16,725 nt of DNA from an uncultured Prevotella sp. (GTDB lineage: Bacteria; Bacteroidota; Bacteroidia; Bacteroidales; Bacteroidaceae): NCBI GenBank assembly GCA_937901345.1, contig CALCHM010000145.1, positions 1-16,725 on the forward strand, given 5' to 3'. Positions 13,871-16,725 of the stretch are shown here, in pieces. The position numbers and the translations under genes are program-made. The stretch's first letter is position 1, and the number at the start of each line of letters is the position of its first letter. Below the pieces are notes generated by a model. The model saw only the letters and a program-made list of their open reading frames with translations, had not been told where the DNA came from and made no database searches.

Positions 13871-14257
13871 ATGGAAATGATTAACGCACTTGGTCGCCGT
13901 AAGAGCGCCGTTGCTCGTATCTTCGTAACAGAAGGTACTGGTAAGATCACTATCAACAAGCGTGACCTTACTGAATATTTCCCTTCATCAATTCTTCAGT
14001 TCGTTGTAAAGCAGCCCCTTACTTTGCTCGGCGCTACTGAAAAATATGATATCAAGGTAAACCTTAACGGTGGTGGCTTTACAGGTCAGAGTCAGGCACT
14101 CCGTCTTGCTATTGCTCGCGCACTCGTAAAAATCAATGCAGATGACAAGAAGGCACTTCGTGCTGAAGGCTTCATGACTCGCGATGCTCGCGAAGTTGAA
14201 CGTAAGAAGCCCGGTCAGCCCAAGGCTCGTCGTCGCTTCCAGTTCAGCAAACGTTAA
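13871..14257 (+). CDS. rpsI: 30S ribosomal protein S9
   Basis: A 128-residue small-subunit head protein whose C-terminal tail reaches the P-site tRNA. Motifs: ALGRRKSAVARIFV (6-19), GGGFTGQSQALRLAIARAL (67-85) and the basic end KKPGQPKARRRFQFSKR with the invariant SKR. The start ATGGAAATG offers two ATGs; the first gives the usual length for relatives. It is the second gene of the L13-S9 operon; no terminator is seen before the rpsB promoter region. Confidence 0.98.
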   Translation: MEMINALGRRKSAVARIFVTEGTGKITINKRDLTEYFPSSILQFVVKQPLTLLGATEKYDIKVNLNGGGFTGQSQALRLAIARALVKINADDKKALRAEGFMTRDAREVERKKPGQPKARRRFQFSKR

Positions 14258-14286
14258 TTTTTATCGGCTCGCGGCGTGATGTCGCA

Positions 14287-14359
14287 TAACTTTGCTGAAA
14301 AAATTCGTTTAGCATCTAAGCCCCTGAGATTCTTCATTCTTGAAGACTACTCTGAGGCT
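14287..14359 (+). promoter_or_regulatory. Probable rpsB promoter (-7) and structured leader
   Basis: TAACTTTG (14287-14294) is a perfect -7 element but has no TTG at normal spacing, so the promoter may be weak or overlap read-through from rpsI. Downstream, TCTTCA-ttct-TGAAGA (14331-14346) forms a tight hairpin inside a longer interrupted stem (AGCC 14319-14322 with GGCT 14356-14359). This may be an S2-responsive leader (inference). Confidence 0.45.
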
Positions 14360-14408
14360 GGTTGAACAACAAAATCAACTAAAAAGAACGTAAACAAACT
14401 CATTCAAA

Positions 14409-15182
14409 ATGGCAAGAACTAATTTTGAAACTCTTCTCGAGGCTGGCTGTCACTTTGGTCACCTCACACGTAAGTGGAACCCCGCTATGGCTCCCTACAT
14501 CTTCATGGAGCGCAATGGTATCCACATCCTCGACTTGCACAAGACTGTTGCTAAGGTTGACGAAGCAGCAGAAGCGCTCAAGCAGATTGCTAAGAGCGGC
14601 AAGCGTATCCTTTTTGTAGCTACTAAGAAGCAAGCTAAGCAGGTGGTTGCTGACAAGGCAGCATCTGTAAATATGCCTTACGTAACTGAGCGTTGGCCGG
14701 GTGGTATGCTCACTAACTTCACTACAATCCGCAAGGCTGTGAAGAAGATGGCTACTATCGATAAGCTCACTAGCGATGGTACATATTCAAACCTCTCTAA
14801 GCGTGAAGTTCTTCAGATTAGCCGTCAGCGCGCTAAGCTTGAAAAGAACCTCGGCTCAATCGCTGACCTTACTCGTCTTCCTGCAGCTCTCTTCGTTGTA
14901 GACGTATGCAAGGAACACATCGCAGTTAAGGAAGCACAGCGCCTCGGTATCCCCGTATTTGGTATCGTTGATACTAATAGCGACCCCAATCAGTGTGATT
15001 TCGTTATCCCCGCTAACGATGATGCAACAAAGAGCGTAGAAGTTATCCTCGACGCTATCTGCGGTGCAATCGTTGAAGGTGTTGAAGAACGCAAGGCTGA
15101 AAAGGTTGATGCTGAAGCTGCTGGCGAAGGCAAGAAGGCTAAGGCTGCTCGCGCAGAAAAGGAAACTCCTGCTGAAGCTTAA
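14409..15182 (+). CDS. rpsB: 30S ribosomal protein S2
   Basis: A 257-residue protein that joins the small subunit late and is needed for S1 and mRNA positioning. Motifs: AGCHFGHLTRKWNPAMAPYI (12-31), the helical FVATKKQAKQ region, ERWPGGMLTNFTTI (94-107), RLPAALFVVDVCKEHIAVKEA and GIPVFGIVDTNSDPN. After about residue 225 there is an Ala/Lys/Glu-rich low-complexity tail typical of S2 in this phylum. The leader is A/T-rich with no Shine-Dalgarno. tsf follows, the classic rpsB-tsf order. Confidence 0.98.
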   Translation: MARTNFETLLEAGCHFGHLTRKWNPAMAPYIFMERNGIHILDLHKTVAKVDEAAEALKQIAKSGKRILFVATKKQAKQVVADKAASVNMPYVTERWPGGMLTNFTTIRKAVKKMATIDKLTSDGTYSNLSKREVLQISRQRAKLEKNLGSIADLTRLPAALFVVDVCKEHIAVKEAQRLGIPVFGIVDTNSDPNQCDFVIPANDDATKSVEVILDAICGAIVEGVEERKAEKVDAEAAGEGKKAKAARAEKETPAEA

Positions 15183-15194
15183 TCAGGCATAAAC

Positions 15195-15240
15195 AAAGCT
15201 AATGCAGCTTCAATATTATGGAGTCTGCGTTAGCTTTTTT
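15195..15240 (+). terminator. Terminator or attenuator between rpsB and tsf
   Basis: AAAGCTAATGCA (15195-15206) pairs with TGCGTTAGCTTT (15226-15237) over 12 bases with one G-U pair. The loop is 19 bases, and T continues to 15240. It would end most rpsB transcripts unless bypassed. Confidence 0.8.
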
Positions 15241-15269
15241 CTTTAAAAATAAATCTCATTAACAATACG

Positions 15270-15304
15270 TTAAGATGCAACGCACTCACAACGATGCGTC
15301 TTAA
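15270..15304. promoter_or_regulatory. Hairpin in the tsf leader
   Basis: TTAAGATGCA (15270-15279) pairs with TGCGTCTTAA (15295-15304) over 10 bases with one G-U pair, around a 15-base loop. It ends 21 bases before the tsf ATG. No TAnnTTTG promoter is visible between rpsB and tsf. Confidence 0.65.
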
Positions 15305-15325
15305 TTCTAAAAAGAAATATACATT

Positions 15326-16150
15326 ATGGCAGTATCAATGGAAGATATCAAGAAGTTGCGTGCTATGACAGGCGCAGGTCTTGGCGATTGCAAGAAGGCT
15401 CTTGCAGAATCTAACGGCAATATCGAAGAAGCTATCGAAATCATCCGCAAGAAGGGTCAGGCTGTTGCAGCTAAGCGTTCAGACCGTGAAGCTTCTGAAG
15501 GTTGCGTACTTTGTAAGTACGAAAACGGTTTCGCTGCTATCATCGCTCTCAAGTGCGAAACTGACTTCGTTGCTAAGAACGCTGATTTCATCGCTCTTAC
15601 ACAGGCTATCCTTGACCTCGCTGTTGCTAACAAGTGTGCTACACTCGAAGAAGTACAGGCACTCCCCATGGGCAATGGCACTGTTGCTGACGCTGTTGTT
15701 GACCGTTCAGGTATCACTGGTGAAAAGATGGAACTCGACGGTTACTGCACTATCGAAGGTGAAAACGTTTCTATCTACGACCACCAGGGTAAGCACATGC
15801 TTTGCACAATGGTAGCACTCAACAAGGCTGTTGATGCAACTTATGGCAAGGCTGTAGCAATGCAGGTTGCTGCAATGAACCCCGTTTCACTTTGCGAAGC
15901 TGACGTTCCCGAAGATATCAAGGCTTCTGAATTCAAGGTAGCTGCTGAAAAGGCACGCGAAGAAGGTAAGCCCGAAGCAATGATCGAAAAGATCGCTATG
16001 GGTCGTATGAACAAGTTCTACAAGGAAGCTTGTCTTCTCAACCAGGAATTCATTCAGGATAGCAAACTCTCTGTAGCTCAGTACCTCCAGCAGGCTGATA
16101 AGGAGTGCACAGTAACAGCGTTCAAGCGCTTCACGCTCCGTGCTGAATAA
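15326..16150 (+). CDS. tsf: Translation elongation factor Ts
   Basis: A 274-residue nucleotide exchange factor that releases GDP from EF-Tu. The N-terminal UBA-like part MEDIKKLRAMTGAGLGDCKKAL (from residue 5) and the core motif TDFVAKN (79-85), which contacts EF-Tu, are clear. The C-terminal dimerisation part contains KFYKEACLLNQEFIQDSKLSV. Length matches Bacteroidota EF-Ts (about 275, shorter in the C-terminus than some relatives with 330). It follows rpsB with a terminator-like hairpin and a second hairpin between them, so its expression probably depends on partial read-through or an unrecognised promoter. Confidence 0.98.
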   Translation: MAVSMEDIKKLRAMTGAGLGDCKKALAESNGNIEEAIEIIRKKGQAVAAKRSDREASEGCVLCKYENGFAAIIALKCETDFVAKNADFIALTQAILDLAVANKCATLEEVQALPMGNGTVADAVVDRSGITGEKMELDGYCTIEGENVSIYDHQGKHMLCTMVALNKAVDATYGKAVAMQVAAMNPVSLCEADVPEDIKASEFKVAAEKAREEGKPEAMIEKIAMGRMNKFYKEACLLNQEFIQDSKLSVAQYLQQADKECTVTAFKRFTLRAE

Positions 16151-16173
16151 TTCAAACGCACAATACTTACAAG

Positions 16174-16206
16174 AAAGGTTTCCGCATTCGTGGAAACCTT
16201 TTTTTC
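16174..16206 (+). terminator. Intrinsic terminator after tsf
   Basis: AAAGGTTTCC (16174-16183), 8-base loop, GGAAACCTTT (16192-16201), running into a T-tract. It lies 24 bases after the tsf stop. Confidence 0.9.
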
Positions 16207-16429
16207 TTGTTAGGAGTTACGAACTCGTACTTGTGTCTGCGAAGTGGAGATTTTATCTCATTTTTCGGAGTGAAAATTTAGATTCATTAGTTGTGATCTA
16301 CGCGTGTGTACGTCCTAAAACAAAAAGGAATCCTCCTCGAACTATCTCACTAACACTTCGTATCTCTGCGTGATATAAAATTGAAAGTCCAACCTCAGTC
16401 AACGCAATTTTAACCTCTGCCCCAAAACC

Positions 16430-16459
16430 TTGACTGTTTCAGCAATTTCCGTAATTTTG
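16430..16459 (+). promoter_or_regulatory. Consensus promoter reading into the 41-bp array
   Basis: TTG (16430-16432), exactly 19 bases, then TAATTTTG (16452-16459). It equals the best promoters in this window in quality. Predicted start near 16466, within a small AAGCGT/ACGCTT inverted pair (16461-16478). No gene lies between it and the right edge. Confidence 0.7.
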
Positions 16460-16515
16460 CAAGCGTGTTGTGACGCTTTTACACCCACACAACTTTAGCA
16501 ACGTTTTTTGCGTTT

Positions 16516-16563
16516 CTCACGGTTCCGACCGAGATTCTTGTGGCATCGGAGGGGGAGCGTGAG
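16516..16563. promoter_or_regulatory. Foldable segment upstream of the 41-bp array
   Basis: CTCACG (16516-16521) pairs with CGTGAG (16558-16563), and TCCGA (16524-16528) with TCGGA (16546-16550), giving a two-part stem with an asymmetric internal loop containing a G-run. On the transcript from the promoter at 16430 this would be a 5' structure. Confidence 0.45.
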
Positions 16564-16566
16564 TTG

Positions 16567-16725
16567 AAAATGGTCATTTTCTCGCCGTCAACCGCGGTGG
16601 TTTTGCTCAAAATGACCATTTTCGGCCGTCAACCGTGGTGGTTTTGCTCAAAATGACCATTTTCGGCTGTCAACCGTGGTGGTTTTGCTCAAAATGACCA
16701 TTTTCGGTCGTCAACCGTGGTGGTT
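16567..16725. repeat. 41-bp tandem repeat array, continuing past the window
   Basis: Units begin (AAAATG) at 16567, 16609, 16650 and 16691; spacing is 42, 41, 41, and the fourth is cut by the edge. Each holds the near-palindrome AAAATGACCATTTT, a variable 4-base patch, CGTCAACCGTGGTGG and TTTTGCTC. The first unit has AAAATGGTCATTTT, the reverse complement of the core in the others. A 41-base unit cannot be an in-frame protein repeat. Confidence 0.93.

Larger units (their letters stand above)
16151..16725. other. 575 bases without a gene: terminator, promoter, foldable region, 41-bp array
   Basis: From 16207 to 16429 I see nothing definable. After that a strong promoter reads rightward into a foldable stretch and a tandem array that leaves the window. 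An ATG at 16570 gives only 28 codons before a stop inside the array, and the minus strand is closed as well. Confidence 0.75.

Noticed and set aside
16567..16725. CRISPR array
   Set aside because: Units are contiguous with no unique spacers; only a 4-base patch varies, and no cas gene is nearby. The same reasoning excludes the 42-bp and 9-bp arrays.

Overview
The window reads as chromosome of a member of the Bacteroidales (Bacteroidota), plausibly a Prevotella/Bacteroides-type gut or oral anaerobe. Three things point there: (i) at least five promoters match the Bacteroidetes form, a -33 TTG about 18-20 bases before a -7 TAnnTTTG; (ii) the protein set (bifunctional Fkp, the GGGtGRT protein beside an IscU/NifU-like scaffold, GH20 and GH73+LysM enzymes, 444-residue glutamate dehydrogenase) is typical of the order; (iii) most start codons lack a Shine-Dalgarno sequence. 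The species cannot be fixed by reading alone.

Layout. 1-1736 (minus strand): a two-gene operon, IscU/NifU-like scaffold then GGGtGRT protein (cut by the left edge), with a clear promoter and a strong Shine-Dalgarno before the second gene. 1737-2538: an 802-base divergent spacer rich in repeats (a long CGCAAAG hairpin, a 42-bp minisatellite, a 9-bp-stem hairpin, three phased 22-bp repeats) ending in the gdhA promoter. 2539-3873: gdhA, with an intrinsic terminator. 4191-9122: fkp (fucose salvage to GDP-fucose) followed by aguA-aguB (agmatine to putrescine), closed by a 13-bp-stem terminator. 9123-9951: an 829-base spacer with a 9-bp-period array, a 139-bp element bounded by perfect 20-bp inverted repeats, a possible tiny hydrophobic peptide, a 12-bp palindrome and a promoter. 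9952-12917: an exported GH20 glycosidase and an exported glucosaminidase with two LysM domains, whose start codon lies in the loop of a 12-bp stem. 12918-13397: a striking CTAG array with 9-bp period, a terminator and the rplM promoter and leader. 13398-16150: rplM-rpsI-rpsB-tsf (L13, S9, S2, EF-Ts), with a terminator-like hairpin between rpsB and tsf. 16151-16725: tsf terminator, then a textbook Bacteroidetes promoter that reads through a foldable segment into a 41-bp tandem array leaving the window.

The protein genes are core metabolism, cell wall/glycan processing and translation. The unusual content is mostly non-coding. Three separate spacers carry 9-bp-period pyrimidine-rich arrays just after a stop codon. 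Two larger tandem arrays (42 and 41 bp) and a MITE-like inverted repeat lie in spacers. The least understood protein system is the GGGtGRT/scaffold pair. I see no CRISPR array, tRNA, rRNA, transposase or phage gene.
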